Below are positions 53,477-62,119 of a DNA stretch of 64,000 nucleotides, in pieces. The DNA comes from Streptomyces smaragdinus (lineage in GTDB: Bacteria > Actinomycetota > Actinomycetes > Streptomycetales > Streptomycetaceae). Positions within the stretch are counted from its first letter, which is position 1; every line of letters begins with the position of its first letter. The stretch lies in the NCBI RefSeq assembly GCF_009604385.1, contig NZ_WEGJ01000002.1, forward strand, positions 434,001-498,000. The letters run 5' to 3'. The notes under the pieces were generated by a model. That model was not told where the DNA came from. It ran no database searches and saw nothing but the letters and a program-made list of their open reading frames with translations. The position numbers were made by a program, and so were the translations under genes.

Positions 53477-54006
53477 TCGGAACGTACTGTGGTGTCCGTC
53501 GAGCTGTCGGGCCACCGATCGTCGAGTGGAGCTGCTGCCGGTTGTGCGTGTTCGGCGATTGCGGATGACGGGGCCCGGTTTGATGTCCTGTGCGGCACGG
53601 GAACGAGAACTCCGCACCGTCGTGCCGACTTCGTTCTCCTGTGCTGGTTCTGTGCTGACCCATACCGCTCCCAGCTGCGTTTTCGCAGGTCGGAGCGGTG
53701 TGGGGAACGTTTCGGTTCAACTTCTACGTCTGGAGGCGGCCTGCGCCCTCGCCTGGCGCGACGACGCGCGCACCGAGGAGGCCTACGAACGCGTCGGCCC
53801 GCGAAGAGAAGGATCTCCACTGGGGCGGCAGGCCCGTCATCGCCGCGTAATCAGGCAACCAGGTGGACCTGAAGCCGCGTCCAGTCGCCGCTGACTGGCC
53901 TCGACTCCACTGGGGTTTGCGGCAGGCCACGTCATAGAGGTGTCACTTACGGCCTGGCCGGTGTTCTCTCCCGACGGCGCCTCAAAAGCAGCGGTGTACC
54001 CAACCC
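53477..54006. other. 530 bases without a convincing gene
   Basis: Short open frames exist on both strands but none has a ribosome site together with coding character. The region contains a strong hairpin (53665-53698, separate entry). Near 53740-53790 a frame with EAACALAWRDDARTEEAYER looks faintly protein-like and may be a remnant. Confidence 0.5.
53665..53698 (+). terminator. Strong two-part hairpin downstream of the sulfur operon
   Basis: Outer arms CCGCTCC / GGAGCGG (53665-53671 and 53692-53698) and inner arms CTGCG / CGCAG around a TTTT loop. It lies 189 bases after the binding-protein stop. A terminator is the simplest reading; the distance leaves room for another role. Confidence 0.6.
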
Positions 54007-54987
54007 TCAGCCCGAACCGGCGACCAGTGCCTCGCCCAGCGGGGTGCGCCGGTACAGCACCGACCGGCCGGAGCGGGCGCGGACGAGTAGCCCCGCGTCT
54101 CGCAGGATGGCGAGGTGGTCTCCTACCGCGCCGGGTGTCATGGCCAGGCTGCGGGCGAGGTGGCTGGTGCTGGCGGGGGCGTCGAGCGCCAGTAGGAGGC
54201 GGGCGCGGGCTCGGCCGACCAGGGCGGTCAGCGCGTCGGGTTGGGGGGTGGTTTCCTGTTCGCCCCACAGGGCGGCGGTGCCGCGGGCGCGGTAGACCAG
54301 GGTCTTGGGCCAGGGGTCTTCCAGTTGGGCGGCGATGTTCGCGACGAAGACCGAGGGGATCAGGAGCAGGCCGTCGCCGGTGAGGTGGACGGTTCCGACC
54401 GGGTGGAAGTGGCCGACTTCGATGCCGTTGGCGCGCCAGGTGATGCTCGGGTGCAGGCTCTCGACGGCCGTGGCCCATCCGTGTTCGCCGATTACGCCCA
54501 CCCGGTGCACGACGTCGCGTTCGCAGATCGCGCGCAGTTGGGGCCAGTCCGCGGCGAGTAGTTCGTGCCATGCCTGGTCCATGGCCTCGGCGATCCTGGG
54601 GACGGCGTCCGGTGAGTCGAGCACGGCGCGTACGCGGGGGTCTCGTGCGGATGGGCCGGTCGCGGCGGCGGCGTATTCGTCGCGGGCCGCGTCGAGCGGG
54701 GTGGCCCGGATCGTGGCCAGGTCGTCTGCCCAGGTCTGGTTGAGGCCGCGTGGGGGAGGGGCGACGAAGTTGGGTCCGGATTGCGGGGTGTGCAGGGCGA
54801 GGACGGCGTCCAGTTCGGTCTCGCGGCGAAGCCGTTCGAAGGTCGGCATGAGCCGGGTGGCCCAGGCTCGCGGCAGCGGCTGGTCCTGGCCGGCGAGTGA
54901 GCGCAGCAGGAGACAGAGGTCCAGCGCGGGCGACAGCGCGAAGCGGCTGCGCAGCAGGTCGTCGACGGAGACTTCGAAGCGGAGCAC
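54007..54987 (-). CDS. DUF5937/ArsR-family winged-helix regulator
   Basis: 326 residues, GTG start. The N-terminal region (MLRFEVSVDDLLRSRFALSPALDL; DGLLLIPSVFVANIAAQL near 212) is of the DUF5937 type. A C-terminal ArsR-like winged helix follows (LARSLAMTPGAVGDHLAILRDAGLLVRARSGRSVLYRRTPLG). There is no metal site. It diverges from an MFS transporter over an 88-base gap that holds a 20-base palindrome, so the usual arrangement of repressor and exporter is likely. Confidence 0.88.
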   Translation of the reverse strand: MLRFEVSVDDLLRSRFALSPALDLCLLLRSLAGQDQPLPRAWATRLMPTFERLRRETELDAVLALHTPQSGPNFVAPPPRGLNQTWADDLATIRATPLDAARDEYAAAATGPSARDPRVRAVLDSPDAVPRIAEAMDQAWHELLAADWPQLRAICERDVVHRVGVIGEHGWATAVESLHPSITWRANGIEVGHFHPVGTVHLTGDGLLLIPSVFVANIAAQLEDPWPKTLVYRARGTAALWGEQETTPQPDALTALVGRARARLLLALDAPASTSHLARSLAMTPGAVGDHLAILRDAGLLVRARSGRSVLYRRTPLGEALVAGSG

Positions 54988-55017
54988 CCGGTGATGCTAT
55001 CGGGGGACGCCTGTTTC

Positions 55018-55037
55018 GATTCGTCGGGGGACGAATC
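55018..55037. promoter_or_regulatory. Palindromic operator between arsR-type regulator and MFS exporter
   Basis: Perfect 8-base arms GATTCGTC and GACGAATC with spacer GGGG, centred in the divergent intergenic region. A single strong palindrome here is what a dimeric ArsR-like repressor controlling both genes would use. Confidence 0.65.
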
Positions 55038-55075
55038 ATTGGTGGGGGCGTGGACGTGCGGTGAGGCTGGGCGTC

Positions 55076-56371
55076 ATGATCCCGACCGCCGATCCCGCGC
55101 AGGGCAGCCACCGTGCCACCTATCGGGAGGTGCTGGCCGAGCCGCGATTCAGGCTGCTCTTCTCGACCCGTACCGTCGCGATCACTGCGGGCGCGCTGCG
55201 GATCACCACGTTCTCGGTTCTGGTCTTCGCGGCCACCGGCTCCGCGCTGCTCAGCGCACTGGCCTTCGGCATCGGCTTTCTCCCGCAGCTTTTCGGCTCG
55301 CTGCTGCTGGGCTCACTCGCCGACCGACTGGCGCCCCGCGCGCTCATCGCCGGCGGTTACGCCCTGGAGTGCGCCGCCGCCCTGCTGCTCGCCCTGGTGC
55401 GGATGCCGATCGCGGCAAGCCTGGGTGTCGTGGCGCTCGTCGCCCTCACCACACCGGTGTTCAGCGGTGCGTCGAGCCGGCTGGTCGCGCAGTGGCTGGA
55501 GGGCGACGCCTATGTGCTGGGCCGTTCGCTGAACAATATCGCTGCCTCCGGCGCGCAATTGTTCGGTCTGGCGCTGGGAGGCGCGGTCGTCGCGGCACTC
55601 GGCCCGCGCCGGGCACTCGCGGTGAGTGCCGCACTCTACCTCGGCTGTGCGGTGGCTGTTCGCCTCCGGCTGCCCCGGCTGGAACGTGGGGAGTCCGGCG
55701 GCGACGGCGGGGCCGTACGGGCGAGCTTGCGCGGTGCCGGGCTGCTGTTGCGCGGGCGTACGGTGCGGCGGTTGATGCTGGCCCAGTGGCTGCCGCCGGC
55801 GTTCGTGGCGGGCGCGGAGGGACTGATCGTCGCCTACGCCGGCGGACGCCACTTCGCGTCCGGCTGGTACGCGGTGCTGATGGGGTGTCTGCCGGTCGGC
55901 ATGCTGGTCGGTGATCTGCTGGTGGGGCGGTTGCTGCGGCCGCCCACCCGGGAGCGGCTGGTGGTGCCGTTGGCTTTGCTGATGGGAGTGCCGTTGGTCG
56001 GCTTTGCCGCCGAGCCGGGCGTGGGCGTCTCGTGCTGTCTGCTGCTGCTGTGCGGCTTCGGATTCGCCTACGGGCTCGGCCTGCAGCGGCCGTTCCTGGA
56101 CGCCCTGCCGCAGGACGGCCAGGGCCAGGCCTTCGGCCTGCTCGGCTCCGGCAGCATGACGCTTCAGGGCGTCGGTCCGGCCTGCTTCGGCTCGGTGGCC
56201 GCGGGCGTCGGAACCGGCGGGGCAATGGCCCTGGCGGGCGGTGTGGCGGCGCTTGCCGCCGGGTGGATCCTCACCTGGCACTCACCCATATCCCCGGCTC
56301 CTGTCCGGGACTGCCCGACCGGGTCGGAGAACGGCGCAGGACAGCATGCGTACAGTGCTCCTGCGCGGTAA
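55076..56371 (+). CDS. MFS transporter (macrolide-exporter-like)
   Basis: 431 residues with about 12 membrane spans. TYREVLAEPRFRLLFSTRTV is the usual entry of Streptomyces MFS exporters, and the loop GSLADRLAPRALIAGGYALE is the MFS signature region between helices 2 and 3. Start ATG 55076 with GAGG 9 bases upstream; GTG 55061 is possible. The neighbouring regulator suggests drug- or metabolite-induced export. The substrate is unknown. Confidence 0.88.
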   Translation: MIPTADPAQGSHRATYREVLAEPRFRLLFSTRTVAITAGALRITTFSVLVFAATGSALLSALAFGIGFLPQLFGSLLLGSLADRLAPRALIAGGYALECAAALLLALVRMPIAASLGVVALVALTTPVFSGASSRLVAQWLEGDAYVLGRSLNNIAASGAQLFGLALGGAVVAALGPRRALAVSAALYLGCAVAVRLRLPRLERGESGGDGGAVRASLRGAGLLLRGRTVRRLMLAQWLPPAFVAGAEGLIVAYAGGRHFASGWYAVLMGCLPVGMLVGDLLVGRLLRPPTRERLVVPLALLMGVPLVGFAAEPGVGVSCCLLLLCGFGFAYGLGLQRPFLDALPQDGQGQAFGLLGSGSMTLQGVGPACFGSVAAGVGTGGAMALAGGVAALAAGWILTWHSPISPAPVRDCPTGSENGAGQHAYSAPAR

Positions 56372-56499
56372 CCGTTGCAGGTCGGTCCACTCCCGCGCCC
56401 CTCCGGCAGACGGCTGGTCCCGGCAGCTCAGGTCGGCTCTGCCGGCCGCTGCGGACCACGTACAAGGTCCACGAACCACCCATGGAGGCTCACACCCAC

Positions 56500-57084
56500 A
56501 TGATCGACGAATTCGCGAAGGACAACCTGCACGGGAGACTGCGGCGGGACCGTGAGGCCCTGCTCTGGAAACTCGACGGCCTGTCCGAATACGACGCCCG
56601 CAGACCTCTGACGGCGACCGGAACGAACCTCCTCGGCCTGGTCAAACACGTGGCCACCGTCGAGGCCAGGTACTTCGGCGAGGTCTTCGACCGCCCGTCC
56701 CCGGAACCGCTGTCCCGGTGGCAGGACTCCGACGGCAGCGATCAGTGGGCGGCCGGGGACGAGACCCGCGACCAGATCATCGGCTTCTACCGGCGCACGT
56801 GGGAACACTCGGACGCGACGATCAACGAGCTCCCCCTCGACGCTCCCGGCCACGTGCCCTGGTGGCCGGAGCCTCACTTCAACACGAACCTGTTCGCCGT
56901 CATGCTCCATGTCGTCGGCGAGACCGTCCGCCATGCCGGGCACGCGGACATCCTGCGCGAAAGCATCGACGGCCGGACCGGACTGCGCGCCGAACACGAG
57001 ACGCGGATCGACGAGGAGGCCCGCGCCGCCCACCGCGCGAAGATCGAGCAGGCAGCCAGAGCGGCCATCTCGATCAGGCCATAA
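56500..57084 (+). CDS. DinB-family (DUF664-like) protein
   Basis: 194 residues from ATG 56500 (GGAGG 10 bases upstream; ATG 56482 is an alternative). Four-helix DinB fold of the DUF664 type: LLWKLDGLSEYDARRPLTATGTNLLGLVKHVATVEARYF, with the first metal His in KHVATVE, and LFAVMLHVVGETVRHAGHADILRE with two more. Some relatives are thiol-dependent transferases; the substrate here is unknown. It stands alone, convergent with the DUF4132 gene. Confidence 0.88.
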   Translation: MIDEFAKDNLHGRLRRDREALLWKLDGLSEYDARRPLTATGTNLLGLVKHVATVEARYFGEVFDRPSPEPLSRWQDSDGSDQWAAGDETRDQIIGFYRRTWEHSDATINELPLDAPGHVPWWPEPHFNTNLFAVMLHVVGETVRHAGHADILRESIDGRTGLRAEHETRIDEEARAAHRAKIEQAARAAISIRP

Positions 57085-57127
57085 TCGGACATCGCGGGCG
57101 GTCTGGCGTCGGGCCCCTCCCGGTGAT

Positions 57128-59764
57128 TCAGAGTGTTTCGGTCATCGTGTGGAGGGTCAGGAGGAATTCGGAGGCGGTTACCGCGTCCAGATCGCCGAAG
57201 GTCGCGCCCTCGATCTGGACGGCCAGTAGTTCCTGGGGTTCGGTGTGGCCCGGGTTCCACGCCGGGATGCCGGGGGTGATCTCGAGGGCGAGGGTGCGGC
57301 CTTCTGGCAGGGACAGGGTGAGTTCGTGCTGCATTCCGCCGTCGCCTCTGCCGCCGCGGATCCAGCCCTGGCGTTCCAGGCCGAGGATCTGGCCCGGGGG
57401 GATCTTGCTGCCCACGAAGCGGTCCAGTTTGGTGGCGTTGCGCTCGGCGTCCGTGAATGCCTCGACGGGGCGGCCCAGTTGGGGGAAGGGCTGGAGGATC
57501 TCGTAGTCGGCGAACAGTTCGGACCAGGTGGGCAGATTCCGGTCGAGGTGTACCGGGTGGGTGATGCTCACGGTTCCGGACGTGGGTATCGTCACCGCTT
57601 CGTCGTCCAGGTCGGAGAGGGTGCGGTCTTCGGCGATCCGGAAGGTCGTCGTCGCGCCGTCGTCGGTGGTGTGTGTCCAGACGAGGCGGCGCGCGATGTG
57701 CCACATCAGCGGGTGGTGGACGAGGAGTTCGAGGAAGTCTTCGGTCTTCCAGCGGCGTTCGTTCGCCATGGCGGCTTCCATGCGGCGGATGTGGTCGCCC
57801 GCCAGGGCGCGGACGTCCTTCCTCAGTCCGGCGAATGCGCGGTGGGCGGCGGGCGCCAGCTCCGGGTCGTCCTTGGCGCCAGGCTTGGGGAGGCTCTTGC
57901 GAGACGTGCCGTCCTCGTTGAACACCAGGGGTCTGAGCTGTTCGTCGAAGCCGATCCGGAAGCGTCGCGGCCCGTAGTCGAGCGTTGTACCCCCGTCGGG
58001 GTCCAGGCCGAAGTCCGGGACGAGGCGGTCGGCGAATTCCTCCGCCGTCAGCCCGCGTTCCTTCGCGACGTCGTCCAGGAGCTTGGCCGCACGCTTCTTG
58101 AGGCCCTTGGTCTTGGCCTTGGACATGACCGTGCTCAGCTGCATCAGTGCGACGTCCGAGCCGGTGGAGGCGAGTACGGCCAGTGCGTTGTTCGCGAGCT
58201 TCCGGTGGCGGTCGTAGTAGCTGACGCCACGGGCGAAGGCGCCCAGGCGGCGGGTCGTTTCCGCGTCGCCCGTCCAGCGGAGCTGGGAGAGGGGCCAACC
58301 GTTGTCGCCCGCCTCGGCCGAGTCGCGCCAGTGGTCGAACAGCGCCCAGCCCCACTCGGCCAGCGAGCCGGGATCGCATGCGTCCAGCGCCGTCCGGAAG
58401 GCGGCCGCCGGTGCGCGGCGCGGGCCGGTCCTGGCCAGTCCGCCGATCAGACGGGCGGTCGCGTCGAAGGGCAGGGCACGGTCACGGCCGCTGAGCAGCA
58501 GCTGCGGCAGGAAGACGGGCATTGCCCACGGCGGCAGGGACGGTACGGATCCGGAGGTCAGGGCCTTGGGGAGCTCGTCCGGGGTGGAGTCCTCGACTCG
58601 GGTGTTCTCCGTCGCCTCTATCGCCGTGCGGACATGGGCGGGCAGATCCCAGTCGTCCAACTCGGGCCAGGCGCGCAGATGCTCGCGCAGCAGGACGGCA
58701 GCGGCCCGTGCCTGCTTCGAGTCGCCCCCGGCGAGTGGTGTCAGCATGCGCAGCGCCCGCTTCGGGAAGCGGTTCGCCATCGCCGCCACGAGGGGACGGA
58801 CGTCGTCGCGGTCGAAGCGATCGGTCATCAGCTCGAACGCCTCATCGGTCGGGATCAGCGCGAGGGCGTCCAGGTACGGCTTGCGTGCCTTGATTTCGGA
58901 CTCCCTGTCGACGGCCTTCGCCAGGACCGGCGCGATGCCGGGGCCGACCCCGTCGAGCATGGTGGCGACCAGGCCCGGCAGGGAACCGAAGTCGCGCACC
59001 CAGGGCTCGTAGGGCGGATAGGGATCCAAGCCCACGACCTGCTCCTCGGAGCCCACCATGCACCACAACAGCCGCTTCTCCAGCGCCATCGACACGTGCT
59101 GGGCCAGGCACTCGGCCACCCAGTCCTGCCGGGTGGGGACGAGATAGGACACCACGAGCTGTTGCAGCGGACTGCTGCGATGGTCCGCCAGCTCCCGCAC
59201 GGCCCGCGTGTAGTGCTCCTCGGGCGCGGCGGCGAGCAGGGCACGCATCCGGCGTCCCGCGCCGCTCAGCACCCAGTGGCCCCACTCGTAGTACGCGTCG
59301 TACTGCCCGTACTCGAGGACGAAGTCACCACCCGCGGTCCGCCGGGCGGAGATCTGACCGACCTCGGCGCACGCGCGGGCGGCGAAGGCGAGGCCGTGCT
59401 CGGCAACCCACGCGTCGCTCCACACCTCGGGCGAGGAAAGCCGCCCCGTTCCTTCGAGGACAAACCTACTTTCGATCCGTACGAGCGCGGCCGCGCCCAC
59501 CGGATCCGGCCGACCCCGCAGATAGGAGGAGATGGACCTGACGAAGGCCACCTCGGCATCGCTTCGGGCGGTCCGGGTGAACTTGTCCACGATGTGCTCG
59601 ACATCCGGCCGGATCTCCTCGAGCCGCTTCCGCACCCGCTCCCGAGCACCCGGATCGGGGACGACTTCCGGCTCGGGCACGAGGCCACCACGCCGCGGGT
59701 GGAATACCGCGCGCCAGGAATCCGGGACCACCAGGACATCCTCATCGGGGAGTCGATCGCTCAT
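57128..59764 (-). CDS. DUF4132 large protein
   Basis: 878 residues from ATG 59764 (GTG 59773 possible; no strong RBS). The C-terminal DUF4132 region, residues 550-830, is recognisable: VLASTGSDVALMQLSTVMSK, KTKGLKKRAAKLLDDVAKERGLT, WHIARRLVWTHTTDDGATTTFRIAED and PFPQLGRPVEAF. The N-terminal half consists of helical repeats. The family is sometimes called MolR-like; its function is not established. There is no WGR domain. The gene stands alone between DinB and the cobalt operon. Confidence 0.85.
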   Translation of the reverse strand: MSDRLPDEDVLVVPDSWRAVFHPRRGGLVPEPEVVPDPGARERVRKRLEEIRPDVEHIVDKFTRTARSDAEVAFVRSISSYLRGRPDPVGAAALVRIESRFVLEGTGRLSSPEVWSDAWVAEHGLAFAARACAEVGQISARRTAGGDFVLEYGQYDAYYEWGHWVLSGAGRRMRALLAAAPEEHYTRAVRELADHRSSPLQQLVVSYLVPTRQDWVAECLAQHVSMALEKRLLWCMVGSEEQVVGLDPYPPYEPWVRDFGSLPGLVATMLDGVGPGIAPVLAKAVDRESEIKARKPYLDALALIPTDEAFELMTDRFDRDDVRPLVAAMANRFPKRALRMLTPLAGGDSKQARAAAVLLREHLRAWPELDDWDLPAHVRTAIEATENTRVEDSTPDELPKALTSGSVPSLPPWAMPVFLPQLLLSGRDRALPFDATARLIGGLARTGPRRAPAAAFRTALDACDPGSLAEWGWALFDHWRDSAEAGDNGWPLSQLRWTGDAETTRRLGAFARGVSYYDRHRKLANNALAVLASTGSDVALMQLSTVMSKAKTKGLKKRAAKLLDDVAKERGLTAEEFADRLVPDFGLDPDGGTTLDYGPRRFRIGFDEQLRPLVFNEDGTSRKSLPKPGAKDDPELAPAAHRAFAGLRKDVRALAGDHIRRMEAAMANERRWKTEDFLELLVHHPLMWHIARRLVWTHTTDDGATTTFRIAEDRTLSDLDDEAVTIPTSGTVSITHPVHLDRNLPTWSELFADYEILQPFPQLGRPVEAFTDAERNATKLDRFVGSKIPPGQILGLERQGWIRGGRGDGGMQHELTLSLPEGRTLALEITPGIPAWNPGHTEPQELLAVQIEGATFGDLDAVTASEFLLTLHTMTETL

Positions 59765-59857
59765 GCCGGACACGGTAGACGGCCCCTACGACAACCGGCG
59801 GTGAAGGCGGCCGGCGGCCCGCGCCGATCATCCACTCACTGGCGGCGGTTGCCGGGT

Positions 59858-60649
59858 CTACCGTCCCGCCAGCGGGCAGTCGGCACAGAGCAGGGCCGCC
59901 GACGGCCGCCCGGTGGCCGCCGGAGCCGCGCGGTGGATGAGGCAGCAGGTGCGGCGGCGGAAGGCCGGGCCGGAACGGTCGTTGTGGGTGTCGCGCAGGG
60001 ACGGGTGAGCCAGCAGGTGGACGGTCAGGGTGCGAAGGCGGTCGGCCTCGTGGGGGCGGGCCGTGGTGAGTGCGGTCGAGGCGGAGTGGATCGCGGAGGC
60101 TGTGTTTCCCCAGGCCAGAGGCGGGTGGAGGCCGTACGGGCGCAAGGTGTCCGCGAGGAACTGGGCGAGGTCGTCGAGGAGAACGGCTGCCAGGCGCGGT
60201 GGATCGGGGCGAGTGGTCGCCGGAGGGGCGGGACTTGTGGTGACGGCTCGGGCGTGGTCGGCGGGAACCGAGAGCGGGAACGTGGCGCCCGGTTGCGGAC
60301 GCCACCACACGGATTCCGGGTCGGCGGAGGGGACCGTGTCGTGAAGCGCGGTGAGGGCGAGGAGGGGAGCGGTGAGCCGGGCGATGAGGCCCAGGTGTGC
60401 GGCGGAGGCGGCGACGGGCGGTTCGATCTCCTGCGGGTCGCGACCTCCGGCGGTGGCCAGCAGCGCGCGGGTGGCGTCCATGCGGTCGCGCAGGAGGGTG
60501 GGGTCGTGGCGCAGCTCGGCGATGGTGCGCCAGGGTGTGTCGGCGGATGGGACCGTACCGGGGACATGGGTGTGCACGGCGAAATGCGGGCCGAGGGCCG
60601 CGAGCCGATACGGCGTCGCGGCCCTCGGGGACCCGTCGGGGTGGTTCAC
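59858..60649 (-). CDS. FhuF-like [2Fe-2S] protein in the cobalt operon
   Basis: 263 residues. The C-terminal motif RRRTCCLIHRAAP then LLCADCPLAG gives CC-x(n)-C-x2-C, the [2Fe-2S] signature of FhuF-type ferric-siderophore reductases. The N-terminal 220 residues are weakly conserved and helical. GTG 60649 overlaps the cbtA stop (GTGA), so it is translated with the cobalt transporter. A redox role in metal handling is plausible; iron or cobalt as substrate is not shown. Confidence 0.75.
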   Translation of the reverse strand: MNHPDGSPRAATPYRLAALGPHFAVHTHVPGTVPSADTPWRTIAELRHDPTLLRDRMDATRALLATAGGRDPQEIEPPVAASAAHLGLIARLTAPLLALTALHDTVPSADPESVWWRPQPGATFPLSVPADHARAVTTSPAPPATTRPDPPRLAAVLLDDLAQFLADTLRPYGLHPPLAWGNTASAIHSASTALTTARPHEADRLRTLTVHLLAHPSLRDTHNDRSGPAFRRRTCCLIHRAAPAATGRPSAALLCADCPLAGR

Positions 60650-61488
60650 GTCGGACGGGGCGAGGCAGGAAGATCCCGGGCCAGCAGACGCTCGGCCAGC
60701 GGTCCGAGGACCAGGCCCAGGCAGCCCCAGAGCAGGGCCTGGGCCAGCACGGAGTAGAGCCGGAACCGGTACAGGTCGTCCGCGGGGAATCCGGGGAAGA
60801 CGATGGTGCCCCGCGCGTTCTCGAGGGGCAGTGGTGTCTCGGTGGCGTGGTGGCCGTAGACCTCGACGTTGGCGGCGAGTTCACCGGCATCCGGCAGACC
60901 CCACATGACCAGGCCGATGCCCACGGCGTACCCGGCGCCGGCCAGCAGGGTCGCGTTCCAGTTGCCGTACCGGACGGCGAGTCTTCTGCCGAGCCATACG
61001 GCGAGGACCAGCAGGACGATCGAGCACCCCACCATCGCCAGATAGAGGTTCGAGCGGTCGCGGATGGTGTCCTCGTGGCCGATGGACGGCGGGTTCGCCG
61101 GGTACTTCAGGAACGGCATCAGGTAGAACCCGGCGAATCCGCCCGCGGCGACGAGGAGCGCCAGCACGCGGGGGCGGATCCTGCCGGTCCGGCCCAGGCA
61201 GACGGCGTAGACGACGGCGGTCAGCGCGCCCATGGCCGCGCCGAGGACGATCATGCCGAGGCCGATGCCGGCGTTCGCCTGGACGGCGCGGGTGAAGATC
61301 TCGTGTTCTCCCCCGGACACGGGTGTGCCGGCGGCCTGGTCGAGGGCTGCCTGGGCCGTGTCGCGGGCGGATTCGTAGTCGACGGCCCGGCCGATCAGCG
61401 GCTCCGCGAAGATCCGTGCGAAGACGAAGGCGGCCAGGCCCGCGACTGCGCCGGCCAGGAGGCCGCGCAGGATGAGCTTCTTCTCCAT
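60646..61488 (-). CDS. cbtA: CbtA, cobalt transporter subunit
   Basis: 280 residues with about six membrane spans (ILRGLLAGAVAGLAAFVFAR, GIGLGMIVLGAAMGALTAVV, RVLALLVAAGGFAGFYLMPF, LLAGAGYAVGIGLVMWGL). Family marks include FARIFAEPLIGRAVDYE, FLKYPANPPSIGHEDTI and LPDAGELAANVEVYG. CbtAB systems are predicted B12-regulated cobalt importers. It follows cbtB by 28 bases and overlaps the next gene by GTGA. It is under the leftward cobalamin riboswitch. Confidence 0.93.
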   Translation of the reverse strand: MEKKLILRGLLAGAVAGLAAFVFARIFAEPLIGRAVDYESARDTAQAALDQAAGTPVSGGEHEIFTRAVQANAGIGLGMIVLGAAMGALTAVVYAVCLGRTGRIRPRVLALLVAAGGFAGFYLMPFLKYPANPPSIGHEDTIRDRSNLYLAMVGCSIVLLVLAVWLGRRLAVRYGNWNATLLAGAGYAVGIGLVMWGLPDAGELAANVEVYGHHATETPLPLENARGTIVFPGFPADDLYRFRLYSVLAQALLWGCLGLVLGPLAERLLARDLPASPRPT

Positions 61489-61516
61489 GTGCGGTTGTCC
61501 TCGGTTCCCGTCAGGG

Positions 61517-61732
61517 TCAGTGGCAGGGGAAGCCGAGGAAGTGGCGGGCGTCGTGGACGAATTCGTGGATGTGCGTGTCGTTGCCGAGCACGGAGTACGC
61601 GCCCTGGTCGACGCCGATGAAGTAGTAGACCAGCAGGGCCAGCACCGCGGTTCCGGTCAGCCAGGCGGCGGCCCTGGCGGCGGACAGGACCACCGGAACG
61701 GGGATGGCGGGGGATGCGGACAGACTGCTCAC
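61517..61732 (-). CDS. cbtB: CbtB, cobalt transporter subunit
   Basis: 71 residues with a single membrane span (WLTGTAVLALLVYYFIGVDQ) and a His-rich C-terminus (THIHEFVHDARHFLGFPCH) that probably binds cobalt. GTG 61732 with GAGGAGG 6-7 bases upstream. First gene of the leftward operon, 44 bases after the end of its riboswitch. Confidence 0.95.
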   Translation of the reverse strand: MSSLSASPAIPVPVVLSAARAAAWLTGTAVLALLVYYFIGVDQGAYSVLGNDTHIHEFVHDARHFLGFPCH

Positions 61733-61775
61733 AAGTGCCTCCTCGTGGGATCGTGCGTCCCTTGGTCGTTCGAGC

Positions 61776-61884
61776 GGCGTGACAGGGAGGGTCTGACTTG
61801 CCGTCCGCTCAAAGGCGGCGGTTCACAGTGGCGCGACCGTGCCGGAATCCCACCGGCTTCCTCATGCTGTCACTGGGTGCACCG
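61776..61884 (-). ncRNA. Cobalamin riboswitch for cbtB-cbtA
   Basis: Reading leftward, the conserved core runs GGTGCACC, GAAGCCGGTGGGATTCCGGC, ACGGTCGCGCCACTGTGA, then a GGCAAGTCAGACCC B12-box-like segment. The order and sequence match the AdoCbl riboswitch core. B12 binding would turn off cobalt uptake when cobalamin is plentiful. Confidence 0.92.
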
Positions 61885-61959
61885 TACCCGCTGATTCCCG
61901 ACTGCCGTCAACCACGCCTTCGGGACGGGAGGGCCGGGTGGAGACGGTCCGGGGAATCT

Positions 61960-62070
61960 CCCGTAGGCTTCGGGCACGCTCGCGGTGCAGGAACCCGGTG
62001 AGATTCCGGGGCGGTTCCGCCACTGTGATCCCGGCCGGCAGGGCCGGGGCAGCCAGATACTGGCCGCGGG
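61960..62070 (+). ncRNA. Cobalamin riboswitch for cobN
   Basis: Core segments in order: GCGGTGCAGGAACCCGGTGA, GATTCCGGGGCGGTTCCGCC, ACTGTGATCCCGGCC, and the B12 box GGCAGCCAGATACTGGCCGC (62046-62065). It ends about 50 bases before the cobN GTG. It should repress cobN when B12 is present. Confidence 0.95.
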
Positions 62071-62119
62071 TGATCCGACCGACGTACGGGGCGAGAACCC
62101 CGGAGGAGGACCGCTGCCC

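Noticed and set aside
53526..53894. Small plus-strand gene after the sulfur operon
   Set aside because: No ribosome site, irregular codon use, and it contains the strong hairpin at 53665-53698.
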